This document shows positions 14,321 to 25,600 of a DNA stretch of 64,000 bases, in pieces. Under the pieces are notes generated by a model. That model was not told the origin of the DNA. It saw only the letters and a list, made by a program, of their open reading frames with translations, and ran no database searches. Every line of letters begins with the position of its first letter. Positions within the stretch are counted from its first letter, which is position 1. The stretch is from Apostichopus japonicus (lineage: Eukaryota > Echinodermata > Holothuroidea > Aspidochirotida > Stichopodidae). Location of the stretch: the NCBI RefSeq assembly GCF_037975245.1, contig NC_092563.1, forward strand, positions 6,203,501 to 6,267,500, read 5' to 3'. The position numbers and the translations under genes were made by a program.

Positions 14321-15202
14321 AATCTGTCATTACATCACATCGTTTATGATTTAAAGTTATGTCTTTTTAATGTTTTTGTATGAAGTGGAAAGCGATCCAG
14401 AAAGGATGCCTAAGTTCCTTTATCCTTTCTGCTGTTTTCCTTTTGCCAGCTTTTGGGGGAGTTTTTGCTATATTTTCGTTCCACATTTTTGCACATTGAC
14501 AGCATCAGCAATGTTGAGGGGAAACAGAAAAGTTGGGATAAAAGTTTAAAAAAAAAAATACTGAACATACTATTTTTTGGGGGGGGTGGGGGGCAAATAA
14601 AGGGATGCAAGAACTTAATTGTTGTTATGCCACAACCACAAGATGTTTGTATTATGTTGTGTGCTAGCGCACTGAGGGGGTTGGGAGTGGGGGTGACAAA
14701 CACATTCCAAGTCCATCCACCTCACTTCTAAAGCCACTCCTGATCTTGTTCTATGACTAAAGGTACACTTTAGTGGTAGCTGTTCATGTCTCAGACCACT
14801 GTCAGTCACCAGATGAATAATGGGGGGTGAGGGGGTGGGGTGAGGGGGAGGGGGTAAGGGGGATGGTAGGTGACCCCCCTCTCTCTCTCATCTTTGACCC
14901 TAGTTTTGTTCTCGCTGGAAAGTGCCACCAATGATCAATGGTCTTATCCCAAGTACAGACTTGTTTCCCTTACTCCTTCAGCATCGACTTTATCCAAGCT
15001 CCACAGATAGGAGGTAGAGGTGACAGAGGAGAGGGGGAGGGGTTTGTCTTCCAACTTCCTCCTTCATAAGAGGAACCCCAGTTCCACAGCAGCTGTGCTT
15101 AAAATATGCAAGTTGTGCATATTTGCTAAAATAAAAATCGTGGCAAAATCAATTTTCATCATTTGATCATGCCCCAATAATAAAGGAAGTGACGGCACCA
15201 TT

Positions 15203-15346
15203 GTCTTGGGAGGTGAGGGTGTCATAGTCTTGGGAGGTGAGGGTGTCATAGTCTTGGGAGGTGAGGGTGTCATAGTCTTGGGAGGTGAGGGTGATATATT
15301 CTTGGGAGGTGAGAGTGATATAGTCTTGGGAGGTGTGGTTGTCATT
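15203..15346. repeat. Minisatellite, 24-bp unit x 6
   Basis: Six adjacent 24-bp units start at 15203, 15227, 15251, 15275, 15299 and 15323. The unit begins GTCTTGGGAGGTGAGGGTG. The first three are identical and the last three drift by 1-5 bases. Because 24 is a multiple of 3, short repetitive ORFs open on both strands (for example S-P-P-K-T-M-T-P on -), but they are by-products of the repeat. Confidence 0.95.
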
Positions 15347-15979
15347 GTACAGTTTCAAGCAAGAAGAGTCTGTCTTTTTATTGTGTACAAATCTGCTGCA
15401 TGCTCTTGCATATTCATGAATTTTCTGTTCTTTCTGTAGCATCTGCTTTAAAGTTAGCTAATTCCCTAATGTTTTGTTTTCTCTAGCTGGTGAGAGTAAG
15501 CCATTTTAAATATGATACAGTGCTTTTTGTTAAGTATCTCCTTCTTCAAGGAGCAAGCAGAAGAGATGGCGATTGTTCGAGACAGAACGCCGTTACCACT
15601 CTACATTATTCGCTGGCAAGCCTGGGAACATGTTTCCAGATAAAAGACCTTCAGTTAGGACTTTTTTTTTTTACCTTGAAACCATCCTCCATAGAGTATA
15701 GTAAAAGAAGAAAAAAAATATTCACAGGTGTTCAACAACTATTAGGCTATATTTTTTGTACCACCTCAAATAGGTAGCAATTCCTTTTCTTTCTTTCTTC
15801 TTTTTCCATTTTTCCCCTTCTTATTCTTCTTCTTCTTGTCCTTCTTGTTTATTATAACAAACAGTACTTCTCTGGCTTCTGCCTTTAGGATAAAAGTATG
15901 AAGCTGAATAAGTGAATATTAGGGATTAGGAGGTACAACTGTACCAAGGGCAAAAAACATGGCAAAAATAGTCGGAGGT

Positions 15980-16190
15980 TATTTCTTCTGAAATGAACTT
16001 GACGATGTTCCGGTGAGCTTCATTAGACATTCACAATGCAAATAATTGGCCTCTTACTCTGCCGATAGAATAGAAGAAGGCAAATGTGAAGATCGCTCAA
16101 TGTCGCTCTTCGCACCATGTTCATTGTCGTCGCCGTCTTCATCGACAGTCAGATTTGTGATCCCCCCTTGAGACGGACTCTTACAGACGC
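15980..16190. promoter_or_regulatory. Candidate regulatory island with POU octamer
   Basis: Non-repetitive sequence containing a perfect POU octamer ATGCAAAT at 16036-16043 directly followed by AATTGG, in a run with several CpGs. No coding potential is recognised. Enhancer function is inference. Confidence 0.2.
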
Positions 16191-17822
16191 GATGATTAGT
16201 TGAATGTCTGGTGTGGGAACTTCTTTGATTGGTCTGGTTCTGAGATGGCAGGTTGTGGACTATCTGGTAGTGCAGTATGTTTTAGTCTATTAACTCATTT
16301 GCTTCCGACGACTATAGTCCTTAGGATTAATATAAAGCTTCAGAAAAGTAAGGTTGTCCTCTCCCCCCCCTTCCTGCATCCCCCCTCCTGCTGCATCCCC
16401 AAAAAGGGAACTAGCTAGCAGACAAGTGTAAAATTGTTCAAGTACAATCCTTTCCTCAACAAGGTTTGAAGAGCGGATGTGCTTTTCAAAATTAGTCAAG
16501 AACCTTAAGATTTGTTAGTTCAATAATGTCTCCTAACAAAAGAAGTCTGTGTTTCCTATGTAGCATGTATTGAATCTTTATTTGGAGATACTGCTGTTAA
16601 AATGTTGCAAACATCTTGAGTATCTTGTTGTAAAGTAACAGTAAAGTATAGTATACTACTCTGTTCCCCCTCCTAATGTTTATTTGGAGAAACTGCTGTT
16701 CCAATGTTGCAAATGTCTTAAGTATCTTGTTTCCCTTTCTCTTTTTTTGTGCCCCTTTCCTATCCCATTCTCCTTTCCTTCCTTTACCTATTCCCATTTT
16801 CCTACCTCTTACCTTTCCCTCTCCCTTTCTCCCTTCAAGGTCCGCTTACCTTCCCCCTTTTCTCCCCCTTTCCTTCCCCTCTCCTTTACCCTTCCCCTCT
16901 TCCCATCCTCTCCAACTAGCAGGACATTGATACAAGGACAGGTTCTGGTGGTACATCCTTTATGGAATCAACTTACAACTTGCATTGCATTGCTAGCATT
17001 TATAAAAGTCATCTTGCATGTGACAGTCACAGCTACCGCCATAGATCTCTATATCCAGGGAATTCTCTGGAACATAATTATGAAGAGCACCCTCTATTAA
17101 GGCCACATAGCTATTTGTGTCTCGGAAGACCTAGTTCACATCTGAACTCAATTTGTGTTGTTATTGAAGTTTTCACATGAGCAAAGTCCTGCACACTTTC
17201 AAAATACTTACGTAGTATGAGATTTCTTGCTTGGTACAGAATGTTTCAAAAGTATGCCCTCTATCTCATGTATCGTTGTGTTGAACATATACAGGTAATG
17301 TTTAGGAAACCAGAAAGAGTTCAAAAGGCATTTTCTCTTCTGTTTTAAAGACCCTTTTTAAAGAAAACACCTTTGCTTGGAAATGTCAGTACAGTACTTT
17401 TATCTTTTTCTTTGGCTTAAAGAAGTTTATTTCAACAGACTAAATGACTGGTAATTATGTCTGTCTTGGTTTTTAATAAACAATATATCATTATTTCAGT
17501 GAGCTTCATGATGTTGTGTATGAATGGGACAAGATTCACCAAAAACTCAAGTTTACTGACTGTGGGAATCCAAGTCCATATTGGAATAGTTTGAAAGGCA
17601 TATTTTCTGATTACAATGTCACCAGGAATAAAAGTCGAATCACAGTCTTGACGATGTCTGGCAACGCATTCTTACGTTATTTCTAAAGAGAAAAAAGTAT
17701 GTTCCATTTTCCATAACGACAACAAAAGATACAAGGAAAAAAAAAAAGAACACGAAAGAAAATGCAAACCGATGCAAGAAATTAAGACGGTAATATTCAT
17801 TCGCAGTATTTGAAACAGCCTT

Positions 17823-17930
17823 TTGGGACAATTAACCTTAATGCTAATACCTCTCTAAACTGTCCTCCCATATCATGCTTTGAAGCACTCTTACTGACAG
17901 TACAAACAGTTCCTAACGTTTATCTGATAT
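17823..17930 (+). repeat. Dispersed repeat, copy 1 of a pair
   Basis: This segment aligns by eye with 41780-41873. Both contain TGGGACA, GCTAATACC, GTCCTC-CATATC-TGCTT, AAGCACTC-TACTGACAGTA and TTCCTAACNTTTAT in the same order, at roughly 70-75% identity. No ORF or tRNA feature is present, so the element class is unknown. Confidence 0.6.
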
Positions 17931-18889
17931 TATCACTGCGCAATGACATTCAATGAGTGCTATGCAGTGGGACATGACAGTACAGTGTAGAAAAAATTGT
18001 CCTGACTGGGTGACTTGAAATCTTTTGGTCAACTAGTCTATTAGAAATCCAGTATTGTATAGTATTGTATTGTATAGTAGTTGTTGGTTGCATGTGTAAT
18101 GTGTTAAGACCTGTTTAGCTACCCAGATTCTAGGTTGAATTTAGTGTTGAAATCAAATGATAGATTCATTCCATCTTAGAATGTGTGGCATTTTGGAGTT
18201 TGTGACATTTTGTCAAATTTTTCGAAACCTGCCTGTTTCTGTAGTTGCTTGTGCTTCTTCTGTGTGGGATAAAATGCGATCTGCTGTTTACCAAGCAGAC
18301 CTTTTCCCAATTCTAGCTTTTTTATAGTTTTAAAACCATATCTCTGAGAGCAGTGACTTAACCTGTATGATATTTTAGCAACAGGAAAAAGTCTTCTTGA
18401 TCTCAAACGTGTAAAAATGAGAACACAAAAATGATTTATTTTTCCTGGTTAGATAAATATCAAACTGTTATAATAACATTTAACATACCCCAGATACAGA
18501 TGAAGTCCCTCCCATTCCACTAAATATTAATTTTTGGTTTCTCTTTTCCAATCTCCCATCTACTGTCTCGAGATCACATGCATGCATTATTATCATTCAA
18601 ACATCACTGTACATTGTTTTTAAAAGACTTGCCTTCATCCCACAACCACAATGTGGCCTATATTATTAAAGATTACTTTTGACAGTCCTAACAACAACAA
18701 AAAAAACACTCTTTTTTTTTTTTTGGCAGAGGGGGGGAGGGACTGGTTTTAGACATAACTCTGCTGTTTGTATTGTACCCTAGTCAGCAGCGCAGAAGGG
18801 AAGGACTTAAACAGTGGCAAGTGTAACATTATTGCCAGTACTTAGCAAAACACATCTCATCATGGTAAAAAAAGTAAACACCCCCTCTC

Positions 18890-19560
18890 GACTCAGTGGC
18901 CGATTGTTGATTCAGCGTTTGCCTCGACTTAAGGAGACTCTTTGTGGATTTTTTTGAACATGGCTTGATTACCAATCATAACAATCACTTGGGAAGTGAC
19001 AGGGCGGTTTCAGTCAGCGTCAGGGGCAACCAGCGGGGTGCGTGACATACCAATGAGACTAAGTGATTGCTTTGGTAGGGGACCAATTATACACACGGAG
19101 TGTGAAATCCGACCGTGGATTCCGTAGCATCCCGTCTCGTCCGGCATGCATCGGCATGCGTCGGGGAATGCCGCTCTCTTTCATTTCTCATGGAAACCGA
19201 TCCAGGCGAAGTCGACAGGACGGAGTAGATATACGATACAACGGATAGTGAGGGGTGGATGCTCTCTCTCCTTCAGGCAATTGACGTTTGTGGAAGAAGG
19301 AAAAAAAAAAAATTGAACTTTTTTTTTTAAAATTTCTTTTGCATCGTGGCAATGAAGGAAGATGCGTCCGATGATGTTAACGGTGAATAGATTGGTATGA
19401 GATGGGAATGGCTGGATCCAGCTGTGCTGAAAAAGTTGGGGAGGTTTCAATCAACCGGATCACTTGTCAACTGTCGTTGGTTGTTATTGGTCGTGGATTG
19501 GCCTACTGGGGAGTGGAAGAGTGAGCGAGGCGAAGACTAATTGTGGAGGCAAATTGCGAT
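18890..19560. promoter_or_regulatory. Candidate regulatory island closest upstream of the gmds terminal exons
   Basis: About 670 bp of high-complexity sequence with TGATTACCAATCA at 18966-18978 (paired homeodomain/CCAAT-like sites) and TGACAG at 18997 (TALE/Meis-like), then a CpG-containing stretch near 19080-19220. It sits between poly-A/T tracts. It carries no credible ORF. Confidence 0.2.
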
Positions 19561-20562
19561 CGATGGGACGTAAGGGATATATTGGGGTTGCAGACATTTT
19601 TTGGGATGGCGGGGTCTGTGTACAGTGGGTCAAGTATTCTGTCCTGCAAAAGAGCCTGTTTTGTCATTGGGAGGATTGAGGAGTGAATGACCGATCGACC
19701 CAGTCATCTGTGAGGCATCACAGCGAGTCAGTCAAACTTGTCGGCCAAATTGCTTGGGAATTTTTGCGGCAGTCCGGCTTCTGTTTTTTTATTTTTTTTA
19801 TTTTTATTGTCTTAAACAACTGTGTCACTATGTATACAGTAGCTTATTCCTTTCCTTTTTTTTTCCGTACATCATGGAACTATTGTACGTACTATTGTTA
19901 CGAATAATGTCTCCTACGTAACGACAACATGAAGTCTAACAAAAAATAAACAAAAACATACATAAACAAGAACCGCAACAAACAATATTGTTGTTTGAAG
20001 TGTTAATATCAATCTATGCACATGCTGAGAAGACTTCCCTATTGCCACACAGACCCATCCCACCATACAAGCCGACAGCAGTTCAAGTTACTGCTGTAAT
20101 TCTGACATTTCTGCGTATGGGGGTAGGCTGAACAAAGGTGGCATGTAGGTTGCAATTTGATGATTTTGGATACCCTTTTAAGTTTGACATCAGGTGTATC
20201 ACGTGAAGACACAAGTATTTATACAGAAACTACTCTAAACTACTCTTCACAGTACTGGTAATGGCTGGAAAGTTACTGGGAACTTTCAAACGTTTCTTTC
20301 CATTTTCTAGACTGCATGTCCCCCCCCCCCCCACAGCTTGTAGATAATTCTTTGGCCTTTGACTTATTAACAGATTTAATTTATGCTCTTATTCAAGGTG
20401 ACGAGAGAGTGGGACGCGGGGGGGGGTGTTGGGAGGAGAAATGACTATGTAGATTTAATACAAATTCTGCATATTTGGTCAATCATATATTTAACTGAAA
20501 GTTGAAAAATTTTGTAACTATCGATTGGAAAAGTTACACAAGTTTTCTTTTGTATTTTGCAG

Positions 20563-20631
20563 GAATTCTTGCGTGGTGATTCCTCAAAGGCTGAGAAAGC
20601 TCTTGGTTGGAAGCCTAAAGTGTCCTTTGAT
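20563..20631 (+). CDS. gmds: GDP-mannose 4,6-dehydratase, penultimate exon
   Basis: This 69-nt exon encodes 23 residues, EFLRGDSSKAEKALGWKPKV followed by SFD. It matches the C-terminal part of animal GMDS, where human has DFLQGD...KAKQKLNWKPRVAFD. The enzyme converts GDP-D-mannose to GDP-4-keto-6-deoxy-D-mannose in the cytosol, the first step of de novo GDP-L-fucose synthesis. It is an extended short-chain dehydrogenase/reductase that binds NADP. The catalytic and nucleotide-binding residues lie in upstream exons outside the window. The acceptor is a pyrimidine-rich tract ending TTTTGCAG and the donor is a consensus GTAAGT. Both junctions are phase 0, and the reading frame joins the exon at 21656 so that SFD is followed by DLV, as in human FDELV. 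The G-D-x-x-K-A and W-K-P motifs are diagnostic of this family. Confidence 0.93.
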
Positions 20632-21655
20632 GTAAGTACTGATCTTCATTTGTTTAATTATGTTAATTAACAAGTTGTCCCGGTAACCTGCAACCTCCTT
20701 CCCTTCAGTCCCAGGGCTTCCTCTTTAAGCTCACTCTGCAGAATAATTTGTCATATCTTTAAACGTCATTGTCTAACTACAAATGGAAGACAAATGTACC
20801 AAATCAAGTGTAAGTAATGTCCTGTTCACACCAGATCAGGATCAAACTTGAATCACATTACGAGTGTAAGTAAAGTCCTGTTCACACCAGATCAGGATCG
20901 AACATGAATCACATTACAGGTGTATCAAGTAAAGTCCTGTTCACACCAGATCAGGATCGAGCATGAAGCACATTACAGTACAAGTGTAAGTAAAGTCTTG
21001 TTCACACCAGAACAGGAATGAACAGTAATCACATTAGGAGTGTAAGTAAAGTCCTGTGCACACCAGATCAGGATCGAAGATGAATCACATTAAGAGTGTA
21101 AGCAAAGTCCTGTTCACACCAGATCAGGATCGAACATGAATCACATTAAGAGTGTACAGTAGGCAAAGTCCTGTTCACACCAGATCAGGATCGAACATGA
21201 ATCACATTACAAGTGTAAGTAAAGACTTGTTCACACCAGATCAGGATCGAACATGAATTACATTACAAGTGTAAGTACAGTCCTGTTCACACCAGATCAG
21301 GATCGAAGATGGAGTAAGGAGGGAGGGTCTTACAAGGCAGCTTTCATGAGATGAGCCTTGAAATGTCATTAACAGCAAAGGTTACCAATAAAGTCTTTAA
21401 CTTCAGAAAGTATTCCTGGTGATCATGGAAAGAGATTAAGTAGTAGTTCAAATCTTTAAAGGTTGAGCAACTTGTGATTGGACCATGTATAAAGGCCAGC
21501 ATCTCCTTAAGAGGTATTGTGGCTTTCTTAGAAAAAATGCTGAAAAAAAGTGATTGGTTTACACATTTTGGCACCTCACAATCTACCCATGGAAATTGTA
21601 TTTTGACAAGTTCTATTTGTTAATTTATGTCCAATCTTGGTTTTTCTCTCGACAG
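20632..21655 (+). other. gmds: Last intron of gmds
   Basis: A 1,024-nt phase-0 GT-AG intron. The donor is GTAAGT and the acceptor is a T/C-rich tract ending CTCTCGACAG. Roughly half of it is a tandem minisatellite (20806-21315). The remaining sequence is AT-rich with no recognised element. Confidence 0.9.
20806..21315 (+). repeat. Minisatellite, ~56-bp unit, about 9 copies, inside gmds intron
   Basis: About nine head-to-tail units of 54-62 bp share the core TTCACACCAGATCAGGATCG, followed by an ATGAATCACATTA-like segment and GTGTAAGTAAAG. Units differ by scattered substitutions and small indels (for example CAGT insertions near 20980 and 21157), so the array is not newly expanded. Most units carry GTAAGT, a match to the 5' splice-site consensus, a few hundred bases downstream of the true donor. 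Confidence 0.93.
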
Positions 21656-21718
21656 GATTTAGTCAAGGAGATGGTTGCCTGCGACTTGGATCTCATGACC
21701 AAAAATCCAATCGCCTAG
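21656..21718 (+). CDS. gmds: GDP-mannose 4,6-dehydratase, terminal exon and stop codon
   Basis: This exon encodes DLVKEMVACDLDLMTKNPIA and a TAG stop at 21716-21718. Human GMDS ends ELVREMVHADVELMRTNPNA, so the whole C-terminus aligns without gaps. The L-V-x-E-M-V segment forms the last helix of the SDR fold. The acceptor GACAG lies directly upstream and the frame continues from the exon ending at 20631. The carboxyl end and intron phase match the human gene, so this is very unlikely to be a processed copy, and no frame break is seen. The gene runs toward the convergently oriented foxl1 about 35 kb away. Confidence 0.95.
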   Translation, partial: DLVKEMVACDLDLMTKNPIA

Positions 21719-22600
21719 ATAATACGAACTTCTGACGAAAAACCAGACTCAAAACTGAGAAAAGATGACCAAAGTGAGCAGATGCAAATCTGCCATAAGA
21801 ATGAGTGCACAACAAAATGCTAGATCCTCTTATTTTTGACACTGCCACTCTCTTCGGTTAAGTCATATCATTGGAATAGTCCACAAGGCTCTCCTCTTCG
21901 AAAGGTTCACAAGATCATTAATTTGGCTCCAAAGTTCATCATCACCGTCCGGCCATGTTCTGTTATCTCCTTGTGGTCTTCTGACAAAGGTTGCCTTGCG
22001 TCGGGGGTAAAGTCACTTTCAGTCAGACAAGGGTTGGCACATCCAGACACTTTTACGCTCTCAAAAGCGTAGAGGAAAATCACTTTTTCGTAGATCTTAG
22101 ATGGAATATCCATATATACAACAATGTCTTTTGTTGTTGTTGTTTTCATTTAATTTTGTTTATATTTTTGATAGTATTTTCTCGACAGATGAACTTTCCT
22201 AATATGTACAGATTCCTTTGCAAAAAAAAAATTTATTTGTACATCTTTTGGTCGGTGAACTCGAGTTTTCACAGACGATCTGATTATCCTTTTGAGGCGT
22301 AAAACTATTTTGTCGATAATTTATTGATAAATATGTTTTATATCGATTGTGGAAAGAAAGTTTTGTTTGAGACCTAGATTATATTTATTCAATAAATTAT
22401 TTATTCAAACAATTAACCATATCTTCCCTCCTTTACATGTAAATTTTCAAAGAGAAAAAAAAGGAAGAAGTTTATCTACTTGAATTAATTTTGGTTGTTG
22501 TTTATATTTAAGAACACAATAGCTCTTCACTACCAGACTGTCAAGGTGTTCACCTGTCAATTAAAATTTATATTTTTGGATTTATCCACGATAAAATAAA
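21719..22600 (+). other. gmds: gmds 3' UTR region
   Basis: AT-rich non-coding sequence follows the stop codon. AATAAA hexamers at 22391-22396 and 22595-22600 are plausible poly(A) signals, giving a 3' UTR of roughly 0.7-0.9 kb. The exact end needs transcript data. Confidence 0.5.
22391..22396 (+). terminator. Candidate gmds polyadenylation signal
   Basis: The first AATAAA downstream of the gmds stop, about 670 nt away. It is surrounded by T-rich and AT-rich sequence, which fits a cleavage/polyadenylation region. A second AATAAA lies at 22595. Confidence 0.45.
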
Positions 22601-25600
22601 GAGAGAAAATTAAAGGTAGAAACTAATCATTGTATCCTGGGTAGGCTGGCAGAGTGGGGGAGGGGAGGGGAGGGGGCCCATGATTGCTTGGAAGAAGGGG
22701 GTTGGGGAGAGCAGTATCAGTACATGCCAAAATTACATCTACTCATCAACTACAAGTATGAAAGATGCAAATGCAAAGTGTGCTAAATTAAATATGCAGG
22801 TAATTTTCAGTGAAAATATATTTCAGAAATGGGAGAGGGGGGGCAGACCATGGAGCTTCCCCTACATGACTTGTAAGTCAGTTTCTAGTATACAGAATTT
22901 AGTAGTAATAATTAATAATAGCTTGGAAGACAGATTTTTATTGAGCTGTCCAATTCACAGATAACAGTGGCTTGTTTTATCAATTTGAAGAAAAAAGATC
23001 ATTTTTTTTCATATTGGGGTGGGGGGGGGGCAAGCTGTGATTTTGGTCAGCTTGGTGATTAACTCATAAACTTTGGTTTTGGGGTATATTTTGTTTCAAA
23101 AACATGGTTATATTAAAAAATAAATTATTATTATTAGTATTAAAGCAAGTTAGGCTTCACCATGATTCTACCCTACAATACATCTCTGTGTTCTTAGTGT
23201 CCTGAATTTAATGTGGAATTACACAAATTATGTTAACTTACTCCCCTAGGCAAAGGATGGGATCTGGGTGCTAATCTTGGATTGTTAGGAAATGATAAGT
23301 GGCATGAATTTAATTTATCAATCCATATCCTATAATTTTACTAGCATACAACATATTTTAAAACTTAATTTTTGTCAAATTGTGTTAATTTTCTGTCTTC
23401 CCCCATCAGGTCATTTTGTATTTATTTTCCTACTCTTGGAAACTAATATATTTGACTTTGTGAAACCTCCAAGCCAATTTTTTATTTCGTAAATTGTGGA
23501 GGGTTTGTCTAGGTTATGTCCTTTGGCATCACAGCTATGTTGTAATATTTCGCGACCAATTTTTTTTCCCTCAATATTTTCTCTCCTCTGCCATCCATTA
23601 TCAATATTAAATTTTTTTTTTTTTGGTCAAGTCACATGGAACAATTTGGCACAGTGCCACCGAAGTTTCTTTTGTTGTGAATGCCTGCGAATACTGGAAT
23701 CAGTTTCCCAAAGATAGGTGGACTCTTTAGCAGTTCAATTTATGTTCCAGTGCAAGCATTAAATTTAAACTCATCTGAAGTTCCATGTAACCAGACTTTC
23801 ATCCTTTTTTTTGCTAGATTACTTTTTGCTAGAATGCTTTCGGCCTCTTGGGTTATGTCACTTTCGGCTGGTGTCGGTTTCCTGTGTCTCCCTGTTTAGC
23901 TTGCAAAATTGGACAATGGTGCAACATGTCGTATTTTTGTAGTAAAATTTACCATATGGTAATATTCATATCTAACTTTTTTTAAATTTTTTTGGGACCT
24001 GTTAATCTTAATTTTATTATTCAAGGTTCATAGCCATCACTTTAAAATCATACAAGGTAAATTCCAGCAGGCGCTAACTAATTCCAATTTTTTCTTCTTG
24101 TTTTGCGTGCGTGTGTTTTCATGAAACAATTAGTAACAACAAATTCAAAGACACGTAATTTTCCTGGATATAATTGTGTCAATCTCTAGTCTTTTCCTGT
24201 GTGTTTTTTTTTTAGTCTATCTATCGATGATGAAATCTATACAAAGTTACAAACCCTGCAGGAGGGTGATGGTGTCAACAACAACGAAATGAGTTCAAAA
24301 GTATTTACGTCAAGTTTATTTTTGTTTCAAATTTGTAGATGACGTGAGATTATTAAGTAAGAGTAACAGTTTGACTATTATTTCTATTTTGGTACTTTTG
24401 TAATTTGTGATAAATTTACACATCTTTTTAAAGATACTCAGTCAGTTATTGATGTCTTGTTTTTTGCTTCTTTTTTTCCCCCTGTTCGTTCACATTCTTG
24501 TAATTAGAATAAACGTTTTCTTATTTCCTCTCAAAATGTACACTGTCTATTTACCTTCGGGTTTTCTTTGTCATTTTATGTTCTTTGTTCTGTTTTGCTT
24601 TGCTTTGTTTTGTTTTTTTCTTCTTTTCTTTTAACTTTCTGATATTAATATAGAATTGAGATGCATGTCTTTCATTCTTAAGAATATTGAGTATTAATTT
24701 CAATTAATTTAAATTATTTTTGCTTACCTATAGGATTTATTATTTAAATTAATCAAAAACAAAAAACAGCAGAATTAAGTAGTGTATTTTAGTTTCCAAG
24801 ATAAGAATAAAGCAGATGCGAAATTTGCAGCCTGGTGATGTTTTCTTTTTTCCATTGTTTTAATGGTTGTTAATTAATCGGTTGCTTGTACACACATACA
24901 GTTTTATAAAGGTGCTGTTTGAAAATAAGATTAGATACACCTCAAAGCAAATTATATGGAAAAATTGAGTTCTGTTTTGGGTGCTAGCCTGAAAATGTTA
25001 TTTTCTTTTCGTTTTTTCCCCCTCTTTATTTCGGTTGAAAGTACATCAAGCTTTTTAAGAGCAATTAAATTGTCGGTCTTATGTTTGATCTCGACCATGG
25101 AATTAACTTCTTGTACATGTCTTAAGTTTCATTCTTTCTGCCCTTTTTCTTCTTTTTTACAAAACGTTGAGATACGAGAGAGAAAAAACTGTACCTTTAA
25201 TGGCACCTGATAATATCTATGCGTCTGTATATTCAGCAAAAGTTTGTTTATGATGGAAATGGTTTCTCACACAAACTATTATGACCATCTCTGGCTACCG
25301 TAACATGAAGTTTAAGCCAAAGAAAATCAAGAGAAGAAAACGTTAATATGATCCTTTCGTATGTTGACAAGGTGTGGGCTTGACTCATTAAATCTCGTAG
25401 TTGGAAAAAAAAACTCCAGTCGTCCGATTTGCTTGATCCTTTCGAAATCTAACATTAACCTAGATGGTCATTATTTGAAAACAACAACAAATAGTCTTCC
25501 AGATTTAAGATCTAACAACTTGTTTTTATACAGGAATTCTAGTTTGGTATTTTGTATCAGATTGCAGGAAGCTCTTTAAAAAACCATTTTGTTTTTGGTT

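Larger units (their letters stand above)
1..20562 (+). other. gmds: Presumed GMDS intron sequence (partial)
   Basis: This stretch lies directly upstream of a phase-0 internal GMDS exon with a good splice acceptor, so at least its 3' part must be intron. I looked for the preceding conserved exon (the segment ending in a K-Y-F/Y-R-P-T-E-V-like peptide in animal GMDS) and for other family motifs and did not find them. Either this one intron exceeds 20 kb or an exon was missed. The contents are AT-rich DNA with homopolymer, CT-rich and G-rich tracts, a 24-bp minisatellite, one tRNA-related repeat remnant and several higher-complexity islands listed separately. No open frame here looks like a real gene. 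GMDS introns are also very long in vertebrates. Confidence 0.55.

Noticed and set aside
15064-15442. Repetitive open frames on both strands (S-P-P-K-T-M-T-P and L-G-G-E-G-V-I-V)
   Set aside because: They result from a 24-bp minisatellite whose unit length is a multiple of three.
16676-17100. Two overlapping CT-rich frames of 84 and 138 codons
   Set aside because: Derived from a pyrimidine-rich tract (16730-16910). Two frames open together is a composition effect.
1-20562. Search for further gmds exons
   Set aside because: No in-frame match to the conserved segments preceding the 20563 exon was found, so none is annotated.
20806-21315. CRISPR array
   Set aside because: The units are contiguous tandem repeats without unique spacers, inside a eukaryotic intron.
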